Shown here: positions 17,739 through 27,206 of the stretch, piece by piece
How positions within the stretch are numbered: the stretch's first letter is position 1
Layout of the letters: every line of letters begins with the position of its first letter
NCBI RefSeq assembly: GCF_019745455.1
Contig: NZ_JAIETD010000033.1
Span: forward strand, 1 to 64,000
Direction of reading: 5' to 3'
DNA from: Methylobacterium sp.
GTDB lineage: Bacteria; Pseudomonadota; Alphaproteobacteria; Rhizobiales; Beijerinckiaceae
DNA length: 64,000 bases
The notes under the pieces: model-generated
Seen by the model: the letters and a program-made list of their open reading frames with translations, nothing else
Told to the model about the DNA's origin: nothing
Database searches by the model: none
Made by a program: the position numbers and the translations under genes

Positions 17739-19505
17739 TCAAGCGGCCGGATCGACCCGCGACAAGGCGGGCATCACGGCCGATAGCGGCCCTGAGGCGA
17801 CGACGCGTCCTTGGTCGAGCACATGGACCACATCCGCCCGCTCCAGGCTGGCAAGGCGGTGGGCGATGAGGATCAGGGTACGCTGACCAGAGAGTGCATC
17901 GAGGGCTGCCATGACGGCGGCTTCGGTCTCGCCGTCGAGGGCGCTCGTCGCCTCGTCGAACACGATCACATCGGGGTCGTGATAGAGCGCGCGGGCGATA
18001 CCGAGGCGCTGGCGCTGGCCGCCGCTGAGACGCACGCCGCGTTCGCCGACGCTGGACCCGTAGCCCTGGGGCAAACCGGCGATGACGTCGTCGAGCCCCG
18101 CAAGGGAAGCTGCGCGGCGGATTGCGGCGTGATCGACGGAATCCGGCGGGATGCCGAGGGCGATGTTCTCGGTGACGGTCCCGTCGACCAGAAAGACGTC
18201 CTGCGGCACGTAGCCGACGCGGTTCTGCCAGGCCGGCAGGCTCGCCTCGTCGAGGAGGAGGCCATCGACCCTGATCGAACCGGCCTTCGGCGTCAGGATG
18301 CCGAGGATGAGGCCGACGAGGGTCGACTTGCCCGAGCCGGTGCGGCCGACGAGGCCGACCGTGGTATGGGCCCGGATGGTCAGGTCGAGGCCGGCGAGGG
18401 TCGGCCGCTCCGGCTCGTAATCGAATGACACGGCCGAGAGCCGGATCTCGGAGGCGAAGGGCAGTTTTTCGCGCGTCCGTGGCGGCGCGGATCGTTCTCC
18501 GGCGAGTTCGTCCACCACCACCCGTACCGCCGGAAGGTAGAACCGCAGCAGCGATAGCGACAGGAAGATGTTCTGGAAGGCCGGCAGCATCCGGTAGCCG
18601 GCGAAAGCGAAGAGGCCCAGCAGCGGCAGTAGCCCGGCGGTGTCGAGCCCCTGGGACAGCGCGAAGATCACCACGGCGACGACCCCGCCGAAGGCCAGGG
18701 CCTCCATGACGAAGCGCGGCAATTGTCCGGTGAGGAGACTTGCCGCCGTCGCCCAGGCATAGGCGCGGGCCGGGACGTCGAACCCGCCGGCGAAAGTCTC
18801 GGCGCGGCCGTAGAGCTTGAGTTCGGTGAGCGCCCCGAAGGTCTCCTGCACCACCCGGTAGCGCCGCTCGTTGTCGGCCACCGCCTTGGCGCCGAGGCGG
18901 GAGAGACGCGCGCGCATGACAAGGTAGAGCCCGACATAGAGCCCGCCGAATCCGCCGCCGAGGATGAGGGCGAGGCGAGGCGCATAGGCGAGGAGGAAGC
19001 CGATCACGGCGACCGCCGAGAAGGCCCGCGAGGCGATGACGGTGGCGGGCGTCAGCACCCCGACCACGAGCCGGTCTGTCTCGCTGAGCACGTTCTTGGC
19101 GAGCTCGGCGCTGTTGGCCTGCGCGAAGAACAGGCGCTCGCGGTCGAGGTAGCGGGCGAGCAGGCGCCGGGCGAGGCCGTAGCCGGTGAGGTTGGTGAAG
19201 AGCAGGGTCGCGAAGGTCAAGCCCGCGTTGACGAGGCTCGTCGTCACGATCGCCAGCAGCGCCGCCGCCCCCATGGCGATCAGGAAGGCGCGGTCCTCCG
19301 TCAGCCCGGTCGCCTCCCGGGTCGCCACCAGATAGGGCACGCGGGACGCGGCCGAGGGATCGCCGACGAGGGTGAGGAACGGCACCACCGAGGCGATGCC
19401 CACCACCTCGAACAGGGCGGCCAGCGCAAGGCCGACCGTCAGGAGCGCGAGCCGGTGCCTCTCATGCGGCCGCAAGATGCGGACGAGGTCGATCAACGCG
19501 CGCAT
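17739..19505 (-). CDS. ABC exporter, fused permease and ATPase
   Basis: A 588-residue half-transporter. The N-terminal ~330 residues contain about six membrane segments; the C-terminal ABC domain shows Walker A GLVGRTGSGKSTLVG, the signature LSGGQRQRLGIARAL, Walker B DVIVFDEATSALDGE, and a switch His in LILIAHRL. It should work as a homodimer in the inner membrane. The arrangement matches MsbA/PglK-type lipid-linked oligosaccharide or peptide exporters. The substrate cannot be read from the sequence. It is transcribed alone; the ATG at 19505 is used because upstream residues are Pro/Ser-rich and unlike the family. Confidence 0.88.
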   Translation of the reverse strand: MRALIDLVRILRPHERHRLALLTVGLALAALFEVVGIASVVPFLTLVGDPSAASRVPYLVATREATGLTEDRAFLIAMGAAALLAIVTTSLVNAGLTFATLLFTNLTGYGLARRLLARYLDRERLFFAQANSAELAKNVLSETDRLVVGVLTPATVIASRAFSAVAVIGFLLAYAPRLALILGGGFGGLYVGLYLVMRARLSRLGAKAVADNERRYRVVQETFGALTELKLYGRAETFAGGFDVPARAYAWATAASLLTGQLPRFVMEALAFGGVVAVVIFALSQGLDTAGLLPLLGLFAFAGYRMLPAFQNIFLSLSLLRFYLPAVRVVVDELAGERSAPPRTREKLPFASEIRLSAVSFDYEPERPTLAGLDLTIRAHTTVGLVGRTGSGKSTLVGLILGILTPKAGSIRVDGLLLDEASLPAWQNRVGYVPQDVFLVDGTVTENIALGIPPDSVDHAAIRRAASLAGLDDVIAGLPQGYGSSVGERGVRLSGGQRQRLGIARALYHDPDVIVFDEATSALDGETEAAVMAALDALSGQRTLILIAHRLASLERADVVHVLDQGRVVASGPLSAVMPALSRVDPAA

Positions 19506-19681
19506 GGCATGGGCGTTAGGTGCGGGAAGGCTGGGCGCGAACGGTGCATTGGGCTCAAGGGCGATAGAGGCGGCACACCCGCCTGTCCATCGCGGCGTCG
19601 ATGACCGGACAGGTAGCCTGCCAAGCCGGGGTCTGACATTCTCTTCCATACGTTGACGGACGATGTCATGGGTCGGTGGTG

Positions 19682-20011
19682 ATGCAGAGGGACGAGATCA
19701 GCTGGAAGCAGTTGCGGGTCAGCTACTTCCTGCTCCTCCTCATGCTTCTCGCCATGGTCGCCGCGCTGCTGTTCCCGGCCCGGCGCGGGGCGGACTCCTT
19801 GGCGGACCTCTTCGGGCCCGTGGCGATCCTAGTCCTTCTCGGGCTCGGGAGCCTGCTGAAGGCTCTCGGGCGGTGGCTGTCCAGGGGCTACTTCGCCGCC
19901 AATCCGCAGGCCGAACAGACGCTGAAGGTCTGGGCCACGATCGGCCTCTGCATCTCCTCGGTGCTGGTGAGCGCCGCCGTGATCGCCGTCAGCCTCAAGC
20001 TCAATTTCTGA
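19682..20011 (+). CDS. Small membrane protein, unknown function
   Basis: A 109-residue protein with three hydrophobic segments: YFLLLLMLLAMVAALLF (about 15-31), a middle segment VAILVLLGLGSLLKAL, and a C-terminal one (LCISSVLVSAAVIAVSLKL). A basic patch lies between the last two. I recognise no family. GTG codons at 19676 and 19679 are in frame; ATG at 19682 is preferred. It lies divergently from the ABC exporter and converges on a secreted-protein gene, so no operon context helps. Confidence 0.6.
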   Translation: MQRDEISWKQLRVSYFLLLLMLLAMVAALLFPARRGADSLADLFGPVAILVLLGLGSLLKALGRWLSRGYFAANPQAEQTLKVWATIGLCISSVLVSAAVIAVSLKLNF

Positions 20012-20025
20012 CGAACCGGCTTCGT

Positions 20026-20547
20026 TCAGCGGACCGTGACGCGGGCGAGGTAGTCGCGCGCCCAACGGCTTTCCTCGGGAGTGGGTACCCGCGTCATGGT
20101 GATCTGGACCATCGCCATGTTGGGCGAGAGATCGACGAGGCGGGCGAAGACCGTCTCCATCCGGCCGGTGGCGGGGTGGAGCGGGCAGTCGATCCGAACG
20201 CCGTCGAAGCGTCCCTCCACGCCGAACGGTGCCGCGACGCCGCGAGGACACTTGGCGCGGTACTGTGCGGAGAAGCGGTCGAGAACCTGCTGCTGCGGCA
20301 CGTGAGCGAGGCCGACGAGGCTCTGAAGGGTGACCATGCGCGTGAAGCGCTGCACGGTTTCGCCCGGCGGGACGAGTTCGACCAGCACCGCTCGGCCCTG
20401 CCGCGCCTGATGCCCCACGACGAGGCCGGCATCTGCGGGGAGTTCCACCTGACGGTCTGGTCCGCGCCGCTGCTCGGCCTCGGCAGGACATGCGGTTGTC
20501 GAGGCCATGAGCACCGCCGAGGCGATGAAGGCTAATCTCGCACGCAT
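20026..20547 (-). CDS. Exported protein, unknown function
   Basis: A 173-residue protein with a signal peptide (MRARLAFIASAVLMASTTA, cleaved near AEA, residue ~24) and a soluble domain. Motifs such as VELVPPGETVQRFTRMVTLQ and CPRGVAAPFGVEGRFDGVRIDCP, with two cysteines that could form a disulfide, followed by a long strand-rich segment, give the impression of a conserved alphaproteobacterial periplasmic protein. I cannot assign a family. The start at 20547 is set by the signal peptide. It is divergent from the gene at 20656. Confidence 0.65.
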   Translation of the reverse strand: MRARLAFIASAVLMASTTACPAEAEQRRGPDRQVELPADAGLVVGHQARQGRAVLVELVPPGETVQRFTRMVTLQSLVGLAHVPQQQVLDRFSAQYRAKCPRGVAAPFGVEGRFDGVRIDCPLHPATGRMETVFARLVDLSPNMAMVQITMTRVPTPEESRWARDYLARVTVR

Positions 20548-20655
20548 TTGGAGTGCTCCGCTTGGCTGTAGGCTTACCTCATGGGATCTGCGACACCCGA
20601 CAGGCCAAATCGTGGCACCTCCGATGAGTGAACGGATCGGAACGAAGGTCCCTGT

Positions 20656-21177
20656 ATGAAGCAACATGAGAAGCCGGTCTTCGTCGCCTACGCGTCAAGG
20701 CTCCAGGCACTTGCCGTGACGGCATGCTTTCTTCCGGTTGCTGCCGCTGGATTCATGAATCTCGTCCTTTTGCCCGGCGCACCAATCGTGCTTCGCATCG
20801 TCGGGCTCCTAATCCTCGCGCCGATCCTGGTCTGGTTCGGGATCAGCCTGAAGCTCTTCTTCTTGCGGGAACCGCTGATCGAGATCGACGAACGCGGCGT
20901 GCTGTGGCGGCGGTGGTCGCAGACGCGGATCCCCTGGGCAGAGATCGAGCGCTGGCGCGTGGGCCGGACCTTCGGCCTCCCCTACGTGACGATCTGGTTG
21001 CGCGAGCCCGACCGTCACCCGGCCAGGACCGTCAACGGCTTGCTGAGATACGTGAACCGCTTGCTCGGCTACGGCGACCTGACCCTCAGCGCCAACGGCA
21101 CAGACAAAGATTTTCCGAGCGTGCGCGCGGCGATGGAGGCTTATGGTCCCATTCCGTCAGGCCGCCATCGGACATAG
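20656..21177 (+). CDS. Membrane protein with PH-like domain (STM3941-like, tentative)
   Basis: A 173-residue protein with two N-terminal membrane segments (LAVTACFLPVAAAGFMNLVL and VGLLILAPILVWFGISLKLF) and then a soluble domain reading PLIEIDERGVLWRRWSQTRI, IPWAEIERWRV, and VTIWLREP. A hairpin membrane anchor followed by IDxxGV...W.eI is the pattern of small bacterial PH-like/STM3941-type proteins. Role unknown. It begins about 110 bases from the divergent exported-protein gene. Confidence 0.6.
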   Translation: MKQHEKPVFVAYASRLQALAVTACFLPVAAAGFMNLVLLPGAPIVLRIVGLLILAPILVWFGISLKLFFLREPLIEIDERGVLWRRWSQTRIPWAEIERWRVGRTFGLPYVTIWLREPDRHPARTVNGLLRYVNRLLGYGDLTLSANGTDKDFPSVRAAMEAYGPIPSGRHRT

Positions 21178-21376
21178 TAACCTGACCACAGCATCTGAAT
21201 TGGCAACTCGCGGGAAAGCACTGGAGATTTCGCGCGACGAGGTTCGACTCGGTGGCGACGATACAAGCGAGCCGACGCGCAATTCGCCCTCGATCCGGCC
21301 CGGCGATGTTTCACGAGCAAGCCACAACCAATCTCTTCTGAGGACGAAGCGTTAGGAACCCAGAAACCGGAGCGCC

Positions 21377-22276
21377 ATGACCGTACCGCCGCCCCTGTTC
21401 GACACCGCGCTCGCCCGGCGTCGCCTGATCCGGGCGCGCCGCGCAGGCTATGCCGATTTCCTGCTCGCCCGCGCCGTCGACGACCTCGATGACCGGCTCG
21501 GCGCCATCCTGCGGCGCTTCACCGTCGCGGTCGACCTCGCCACGCCGAACGCCATGGTGGCCGAGCGCCTGCGGCTGTCGGATCGAGCCGAGACGGTGCT
21601 GCGCCTCGCCTCCGCACCGGAGACATCGGGCGGGCTACTGGCCATCGGCGATCCCGAGGCACTGCCGTTGGCGCCCGCTCGGTTCGACCTGGCAGTCTCG
21701 CTCCTGGCGCTCCACGCGGTGAACGACCTGCCCGGCACGCTGGTGCAGCTGCGCCGGTGCCTGAAGCCGGACGGTCTGTTCCTCGGCTGTTTCCTCGGCG
21801 GGTGCAGCCTCATCGAATTGCGCCAGGCCTTCGGTGAGGCCGAGAGCGAGGTGGAGGGTGGGATCAGCCCGAGGGTCGCTCCCTTCGCCGACCTGCGCGA
21901 CGTCGGCGGGTTGCTGCAGCGGGCGGGCTTTGCTCTTCCGGTGACGGATACCGACCTCGTCACCGTGCGGTATCCCGACCCCTTCGCCCTCATGCGCGAC
22001 CTCAGGGCCATGGGGATGACCAACGTGCTCACCGAGCGCCGCCGCACGCCCCTGCGTCGTGCGACTCTGATGCGCGCCGCCGCGCTCTATGCCGAGCGGT
22101 TCTCCGATCCGGACGGGCGGGTCCGGGCGAGCTTCGAACTGGTCTGGGTCTCCGGCTGGGCCCCGCACGAGAGCCAGCAGGTCCCTCTCAAGCCCGGCAG
22201 CGCCGGCGCCCGCCTCGCCGACGCCCTAGGTACCACCGAGCACGTTCCTTTCCTCGACTCGAAAAGAGAGCCATGA
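21377..22276 (+). CDS. SAM-dependent methyltransferase-like protein (NDUFAF5/BioC-like)
   Basis: A 299-residue protein with the layout of class I methyltransferases of the BioC/NDUFAF5 group: an N-terminal helix (FDTALARRRLIRARRAGYAD), FDLAVSLLALHAVNDLPGTL (motif after strand 4), and LRRCLKPDGLFLGCFLGG (strand 5). The usual GxGxG SAM loop is replaced by DLATPNAMVAERL, as is common in the NDUFAF5-like branch, which in mitochondria hydroxylates complex I. Its ATGA overlap with the downstream DUF427 gene shows translational coupling. The real reaction is unknown. Confidence 0.75.
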   Translation: MTVPPPLFDTALARRRLIRARRAGYADFLLARAVDDLDDRLGAILRRFTVAVDLATPNAMVAERLRLSDRAETVLRLASAPETSGGLLAIGDPEALPLAPARFDLAVSLLALHAVNDLPGTLVQLRRCLKPDGLFLGCFLGGCSLIELRQAFGEAESEVEGGISPRVAPFADLRDVGGLLQRAGFALPVTDTDLVTVRYPDPFALMRDLRAMGMTNVLTERRRTPLRRATLMRAAALYAERFSDPDGRVRASFELVWVSGWAPHESQQVPLKPGSAGARLADALGTTEHVPFLDSKREP

Positions 22277-22623
22277 GCGCGATCACCATCACCCCGAGCC
22301 CCAACCGCGTCACGGTCCGCCTCGGGGGCACCATCATCGCCGAAACCGACGCCGCACTCAGCCTCGTGGAGGGGCGCTCGCCGCCGGTGCTCTACATTCC
22401 GCGCTCCGATGCGCGCTGGGAGCATTTCACGAAGACCGCGACCCGCACCAGCTGTCCGTTCAAGGGCGAGGCGAGCTACTACGCCGTCAGCGTCAACGGG
22501 AGGACGAAGCCGGACGTAGTCTGGAGCTACGAGGACCCGATTCCCGCCGTCGCGGCGATCAAGGATCACCTGGCGTTCTACCCGAGCCGCGTCGATGGGA
22601 TCGAGGAGGTGGCACGGGGGTGA
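22273..22623 (+). CDS. DUF427 domain protein
   Basis: A 116-residue protein that matches DUF427 across its length: RVTVRLGGTIIAETDAALSL, PPVLYIPRSDARWEHF, the conserved TSCPFKGEASYYAV with its Cys, VVWSYEDPIPAVAAIKDHLA and FYPSRVDG. The family makes small beta-barrel dimers of unknown function. The start codon overlaps the stop of the methyltransferase-like gene by 4 bases. A strong palindrome lies 70 bases downstream and may end the transcript. Confidence 0.9.
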   Translation: MSAITITPSPNRVTVRLGGTIIAETDAALSLVEGRSPPVLYIPRSDARWEHFTKTATRTSCPFKGEASYYAVSVNGRTKPDVVWSYEDPIPAVAAIKDHLAFYPSRVDGIEEVARG

Positions 22624-22693
22624 GGCTCCTGGCCCGAAGTCGGGACTAGGGAGAGCGCTTCCAATAGTTCGACGCACTTAATCACGATTCACT

Positions 22694-22729
22694 GTCATCC
22701 CGGGGCGCCGAAGGCGAACCCGGGATGAC
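22694..22729. repeat. Palindromic intergenic element (REP-like)
   Basis: Perfect 11-base arms gtcatcccggg and cccgggatgac surround a 14-base loop gcgccgaaggcgaa. It lies between convergent genes. The form tcatcccggg...cccgggatga is familiar from dispersed intergenic repeats in Rhizobiales genomes (recollection, not checked). It could also act as a bidirectional transcription stop. Confidence 0.7.
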
Positions 22730-22791
22730 GGGGGGTTGGCAGTACCGCCGCACGACACGACGGCAGCCTGATTCCGAGGCTTGCGCCCCCA

Positions 22792-24285
22792 TCACCGCCC
22801 CACCAGCGACCAGAACGCCGCCTTCCTCCCATGCGCCTTGCGAAGTCCTTGGCGCCAGGCGGCATGGTCGGGCGTCAGGCTTCCCGGCGGGAGCGCATCG
22901 GCCAGGGTGTCGAGCTGCACCAGGTAGCTGGCGCCGTGGCCGTAGGCGGCCGAGCGGCCGGATTCGAGGATGTCTTCCACGAGCAGGCGATAGAGCCGGC
23001 TCGCGGGAATGGGATGGTCCTGCGCCAGGGCCTCGGCGGCGGGGCCCAGGACCTCGTAGCGATCGCCCTCCCAGAGCGCGGCACGCGCCTCGACGAGGCG
23101 GGCGGCGCGGTCGAGATGGGGCCAGCGGATCAGGAAGTTGAGGCTCCGGTAGGGCTGAGGATGGGTGGCGGCGTGGTCGAAGGCCCGCTCAAGCGCCTCC
23201 TCGTCCTCGAAATCCGGGAGCTTGGCGAGATAGTCGCGCAGGATCTCGGCATCCAACGTCTCCTCGAACCGCGCCCAGCGAAGGGCCTGCGCCTCGGCAT
23301 TCCGGCCGAGGGCGTCGAGGATGGCGGCCTCGAGGGCGAGACGTTCCCGTTCCGGCTCCTCAGGCTGTGGGTTCCCACCGATCATCGCCTCTCGGGTGAG
23401 AACGCGGATTCCGGGCTTCTGCGCTCGCCGCAGCCAGTCGAGGGCTTCCCCGGGCCGATCTGCGGTCAATAACCGGCTCGCTACCGCGATCCGGTTCGGC
23501 CGCTCGGGGGAAACCATCGTCTCCAGCGCAATGAAGCCGTCGACATCGCCCTGCCGGTCGGCCAAGGCCTGGCGCAGGCGGACGAGGCGCATCCAGCGCA
23601 TCTCCGCATTCCAGTCCCTCGATGCCTTCGGCTTGGCGGCGTCCGCCGCTTCCGCGAGATCCCGGTCGAGGCCGGGGATGGCCGCGGCGGGCAAGCCCGG
23701 CACCAGGGTGAGGAGCAGGGCCTCGATGATCCCGAAAGGATCGAACTTCAGATAGATGACGAGGCGGGCGGCGAAGACGCCGACCTGATCCGGGGGCAGC
23801 GTCGCGGCGATGTCGGCGGCGGCGTGAGTGGCGTCCTCGTAGATCCCGAGGACCCGGCCATTGGCATCCTCGACCCGCCCGAGGACGCCGGGCGCGCCGA
23901 GGAGAAAGCGGACGAGCCGGTCGAGGCCCTGGTCGCGGTCGAGGGGAACGAGCTCGCGGGTGATGGTGGCGATCGTCGCCCGGAGGTCGGCGGTGAAGGC
24001 GCGCCGCTTCTGCCAGTCGATGAAGCCTCCCGCCCGCTCCAGGGCGGTGAGGCGCCGGTCGATGAGGGCCGCCACCGCGTCCGGACCCTGCAGGCTGGCG
24101 ATCGCGGCGGTGACCCGCTTCCGGAAGGCCGGGTTCTGGGCCGTCTCGTCGAGAATGACCGCGATCAGGCGCTCGAGGCCGAGGGCCGAGAGGGTCTCGG
24201 GTGATGGCGTCGTCCTGCGCGAGGCGCGCTTGGGCTTCTCGGCCGGCGGCTGCATCTTCGGCGCGGCGGACGCCTTTCGCGCCAT
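22792..24285 (-). CDS. DUF6880 family protein
   Basis: A 497-residue cytoplasmic protein. The N-terminus is basic and Pro/Ser-rich (RKASAAPKMQPPAEKPKRAS), and the rest is helical, with TPR-like repeats rich in Ala/Leu/Arg. Segments include LSALGLERLIAVILDETAQN, AALIDRRLTALERAGGFIDW and VFAARLVIYLKFDPFG. This order is what I know as DUF6880, whose members are alphaproteobacterial proteins of unknown role. A C-terminal part with ARLVEARAALWEGDRYE suggests a repeat-containing scaffold. It is transcribed alone, about 50 bases after mutT on the same strand. Confidence 0.7.
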   Translation of the reverse strand: MARKASAAPKMQPPAEKPKRASRRTTPSPETLSALGLERLIAVILDETAQNPAFRKRVTAAIASLQGPDAVAALIDRRLTALERAGGFIDWQKRRAFTADLRATIATITRELVPLDRDQGLDRLVRFLLGAPGVLGRVEDANGRVLGIYEDATHAAADIAATLPPDQVGVFAARLVIYLKFDPFGIIEALLLTLVPGLPAAAIPGLDRDLAEAADAAKPKASRDWNAEMRWMRLVRLRQALADRQGDVDGFIALETMVSPERPNRIAVASRLLTADRPGEALDWLRRAQKPGIRVLTREAMIGGNPQPEEPERERLALEAAILDALGRNAEAQALRWARFEETLDAEILRDYLAKLPDFEDEEALERAFDHAATHPQPYRSLNFLIRWPHLDRAARLVEARAALWEGDRYEVLGPAAEALAQDHPIPASRLYRLLVEDILESGRSAAYGHGASYLVQLDTLADALPPGSLTPDHAAWRQGLRKAHGRKAAFWSLVGR

Positions 24286-24337
24286 GAACTCTTCTCCCTC
24301 GCTCGGCCGACAGGCTGCCCCATCGCGCCAGCCTGGA

Positions 24338-24742
24338 TCAAGGACCGAGAAGATCGACGAGGAACGGGATCAGCGGCGCGTCGGCGGGCGGCATCGGCTG
24401 GTCCTTGAGGTCGCGCGGGCGCACCCATTTCAGGCCCTGCCCCTCAAGAGGCGCCGGGATGCCCTCCCAGCGCCGGCAAATATAAAGCGGCATCAGGAGG
24501 TGGAAATCAGGATACGGATAGCTCGCGAAGGTGAGCGGCGCGAGGCAAGCCTCATTCACGACGATCCCGAGCTCCTCGGCGAGTTCGCGGATCAGAGTCT
24601 CCTCCGGCCGCTCGCCGGCCTCGACCTTGCCGCCTGGGAACTCCCACAGGCCGGCGAGCTGCTTGCCCGGCGGGCGCTGGGCAAGCAAGACCCTTCCGTC
24701 GGCATCGACGAGGGCGACGGCGACGACCAGGAGGAGCTTCAC
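24338..24742 (-). CDS. mutT: Nudix hydrolase (MutT-type 8-oxo-dGTP diphosphatase)
   Basis: A 134-residue Nudix protein. The Nudix box is complete: G-x5-E-x7-RE-x2-EELGI, within [18 protein letters not shown] and its following residues. The N-terminal [20 protein letters not shown] and the late [20 protein letters not shown] match the MutT/8-oxo-dGTP diphosphatase branch, which removes oxidised nucleotides. The start is the GTG at 24742, overlapping the argJ stop as GTGA. The argJ-mutT pair is common in alphaproteobacteria, which supports the call. Confidence 0.9.
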   Translation of the reverse strand: MKLLLVVAVALVDADGRVLLAQRPPGKQLAGLWEFPGGKVEAGERPEETLIRELAEELGIVVNEACLAPLTFASYPYPDFHLLMPLYICRRWEGIPAPLEGQGLKWVRPRDLKDQPMPPADAPLIPFLVDLLGP

Positions 24743-25989
24743 GAGCGATAGTCGCCGTTGATCGCGATGTATCCGGAGGTCAGGTCGCAGGTCCAGATCC
24801 GCGCCGTCCCGCTGCCGAGGCCGATATCGACCCGGACGGTAACGTCGGGCTCGCGCATGACGGCGCTGGCCGCCTCCTCGCTGTAGGCGGGATCGCGGGC
24901 GCCCTGATGCGCGACGCGGATGTCGCCGAACCAGATCGAGAGGCGGTCGCGGTCGGCCGGTTCCCCCGCTTTGCCGACCGCCATGACCACGCGGCCCCAG
25001 TTGGCGTCCTCTCCGGCGATCGCGGTCTTGACCAGCGGCGAGTTGGCGATGGAGAGGGCGATGCGGTGGGCGGAAGCATCGTCGGTTGCGCCGCCGACCT
25101 CGACGGTGACGAACTTCCGTGCGCCCTCGCCGTCCTTGGCGACGAGTTGGGCGAGCTCGATCAACAGGTCGTTGAGGGCCGCCTTGAACCCGGCGAGGGC
25201 CGGGTCGGCGGAGTCCGAGATCGGGCGATTGCCGGCCTCGCCCGTCGCGAACAGCATCAGCGTGTCCGAGGTCGAGGTGTCGCCGTCGACGGTGACGCAG
25301 TTGAAGCTCGTCTTCGTGCCGGAGGAGAGCAGTGCCTGGAGCACGGACCGCGGGAGAGCCGCATCCGTGAAGGCAAAGGACAGCATCGTCGCCATGTCGG
25401 GAGCGATCATGCCCGCGCCCTTGGCGATGCCGTTGATCGTTACCGTGACGCCGTCGATCTCGGCTTGGCGTGTGGCCAGCTTCGGGAATGTGTCGGTGGT
25501 CATGATCGCATGCGCGGCCGACGCCCAGGCGGAGGCACCCGTCTCCGTGCGGCCTGCGCAATCGGCGAAGACGCCCTCGAACTTGCTGGCGTCGAGCGGT
25601 TCGCCGATGACGCCGGTCGATGCAATGAATACTTCCTCGGGAGCGCAATCGGCGGCACGTGCGGCGATCGCTGCCGTCAGCTCCACCGCGTCACGGCCGC
25701 GCGCTCCGGTGAAGGCGTTGGCGTTACCGGAATTGACGACGAGCACGCGCGCCCCCGGCGAGCCTAATGCCGCGCGGCACCAATCTACCGGCGCCGAGGG
25801 ACATTTCGAGCGGGTGAAGACGCCCGCGGCCTCGGTCCCCGAAGCGAGGGCGACGTAGAGCACGTCGGTGCGACCGGAATACCGGATGCCGGCTTGCGCG
25901 GTCGCGATGCCGACACCGGCGATGGCCGGCAGGTCCGGATAGGTCGTGGGGGCAAGCGGGGAGACGGGAACGGCTTTCGCTGAGGACAT
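24739..25989 (-). CDS. argJ: Bifunctional ornithine acetyltransferase / N-acetylglutamate synthase
   Basis: A 416-residue ArgJ. The autoproteolysis motif [16 protein letters not shown] is present; cleavage before Thr201 makes it the N-terminal nucleophile of the beta chain. The oxyanion-hole pair lies in [11 protein letters not shown] (Thr125-Gly126). N-terminal [16 protein letters not shown] and C-terminal [13 protein letters not shown] are conserved. It recycles the acetyl group from N-acetylornithine to glutamate in arginine synthesis and may also use acetyl-CoA. The start at 25989 is chosen from family length; longer in-frame starts read Arg/Pro-rich sequence. mutT is coupled downstream. 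Confidence 0.95.
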   Translation of the reverse strand: MSSAKAVPVSPLAPTTYPDLPAIAGVGIATAQAGIRYSGRTDVLYVALASGTEAAGVFTRSKCPSAPVDWCRAALGSPGARVLVVNSGNANAFTGARGRDAVELTAAIAARAADCAPEEVFIASTGVIGEPLDASKFEGVFADCAGRTETGASAWASAAHAIMTTDTFPKLATRQAEIDGVTVTINGIAKGAGMIAPDMATMLSFAFTDAALPRSVLQALLSSGTKTSFNCVTVDGDTSTSDTLMLFATGEAGNRPISDSADPALAGFKAALNDLLIELAQLVAKDGEGARKFVTVEVGGATDDASAHRIALSIANSPLVKTAIAGEDANWGRVVMAVGKAGEPADRDRLSIWFGDIRVAHQGARDPAYSEEAASAVMREPDVTVRVDIGLGSGTARIWTCDLTSGYIAINGDYRS

Positions 25990-26173
25990 CGTGGGCGAGG
26001 CTCCGCTCTTCCTGCCGCGGGCGATCCGAGCGATCGGCGGCGCGGCCGGTGTTGCCCCGGAGGCGCAGGAACCGTCAACCGCCGGAACGATTCCATCTGC
26101 CCAAGAATTCACCAGACTCTGCCTGATTCTCACACCATGACGGTCTTGTGTCGGCGAGACCGAGTAACATACC

Positions 26174-26647
26174 ATGCTGCACCGCAACTCAATCGAGGTG
26201 ATTAGCACGGGAATGTCAAAGCACGCGCGAGACATCTCAACCCTGGGTTCGTCGAGCTCCCCTGGGGGAGCCTATGGCGTTCAGGTTTTGATCGCGGGAC
26301 GCCAGAAGCATTGGCGTGATGAGGTCGCCTGTCAGATCCGGCGAGCCGGCTACGTGGCGACGACAGTTGATTGTGGCATCGATGCGATGACGGTGCTGGC
26401 CCTCGGCCTGCCCGTGGACGTTCTCGTCACCGACGTCACGCTGCAGGGCGAACTTTGCTCTGCCAAGCTCGCCGTGGAGGCGCGGGCCTTGCGCCCCGAC
26501 CTTCGCATCGTCTTCGCCCGCGATCTCACCGACAGGGCTTGGCGCGAAACCGAGGGTCTGGCGCCGAGATCCCTGTTCGTGGCTCCAGACCCGCGGGCGG
26601 ATGCCGTCGCCAGCACCGTTCGCGAGGCGCTGACGACCCGGGCCTGA
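26174..26647 (+). CDS. Degenerate receiver-domain protein
   Basis: A 157-residue protein whose residues about 35-155 have a CheY-like fold pattern: [20 protein letters not shown] (strand 1, helix 1), [12 protein letters not shown] with a candidate phospho-acceptor Asp, [11 protein letters not shown], and a final helix. The acidic pair normally after strand 1 is replaced by AGRQ, and the conserved Lys is not obvious (LFVAPDP). It may be a pseudo-receiver working by protein contact rather than phosphorylation. The start could be 26174 or 26213. It is divergent from argJ. Confidence 0.6.
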   Translation: MLHRNSIEVISTGMSKHARDISTLGSSSSPGGAYGVQVLIAGRQKHWRDEVACQIRRAGYVATTVDCGIDAMTVLALGLPVDVLVTDVTLQGELCSAKLAVEARALRPDLRIVFARDLTDRAWRETEGLAPRSLFVAPDPRADAVASTVREALTTRA

Positions 26648-26678
26648 GACGGAATCGGGCGGTGTTGTCAATCCCGAT

Positions 26679-27206
26679 CTATCTGGCTTCCGGAGCGGTG
26701 TTGCCAGTGCCGGCAGGTGACGTCGTGGAATCGGCTGGAGCGGTCTTGGTCTCGCTCTTCGTCTCGGTGCTTCCGGTGGAGGCCGGCTTGTTGGACCCGA
26801 GATAGACGTATTCCGGCGCGGCGCGAAGCTGGTCCTTGGTCGTATCGATCGAGGCCTTGAGGGTCTTCTCGTCGGCGCGGGTGAGCTTGAGCGCGGTCGG
26901 ATCGACGGCGACGTATTTCGTGCCGATTCCGAGGAACCCGCCGACGCCGACGACCCAGGCCTTCACGGTGCTCTGCTCATCGAGGACCAGGTCCGCGATC
27001 TGGCCGATCGTCTCGTTCGCCCCGTTCTGGATCGAGAGGCCAATGAGCTTCGTGGCAACCCGGTCGTTTGGACCTTGCGCGACGAAGGTCGGGCGCAAGT
27101 CGTTCGTGAGGGTCGCCGGAGCAGCGGGGGCGGGCGCTGGCCCCTGAGCGAGCGCGTTAACCGTACTCCCGGCGAGAAGGAGCGTTCCCAGCAACAGGTT
27201 GCGCAT
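26679..27206 (-). CDS. Exported PRC-barrel domain protein
   Basis: A 175-residue protein with a signal peptide (MRNLLLGTLLLAGSTVNALA) and one PRC-barrel domain at about residues 50-120: ATKLIGLSIQNGANETIGQI, ADLVLDEQSTVKAWVVGVGG and FLGIGTKYVAVDPTALKL. The C-terminal ~45 residues are a Ser/Thr/Lys-rich disordered tail. PRC-barrel proteins of this exported type are abundant in Rhizobiales and are often stress-linked; no reaction is known. The start at 27206 is set by the signal peptide. It is divergent from the glutathione peroxidase gene. Confidence 0.8.
   Translation of the reverse strand: MRNLLLGTLLLAGSTVNALAQGPAPAPAAPATLTNDLRPTFVAQGPNDRVATKLIGLSIQNGANETIGQIADLVLDEQSTVKAWVVGVGGFLGIGTKYVAVDPTALKLTRADEKTLKASIDTTKDQLRAAPEYVYLGSNKPASTGSTETKSETKTAPADSTTSPAGTGNTAPEAR

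Noticed and set aside
21140..21376. A short open frame and a tRNA T-arm-like string (ggttcgactc) between the PH-like and methyltransferase genes.
   Set aside because: No cloverleaf can be drawn around the string and the frame has no ribosome site or family signal.
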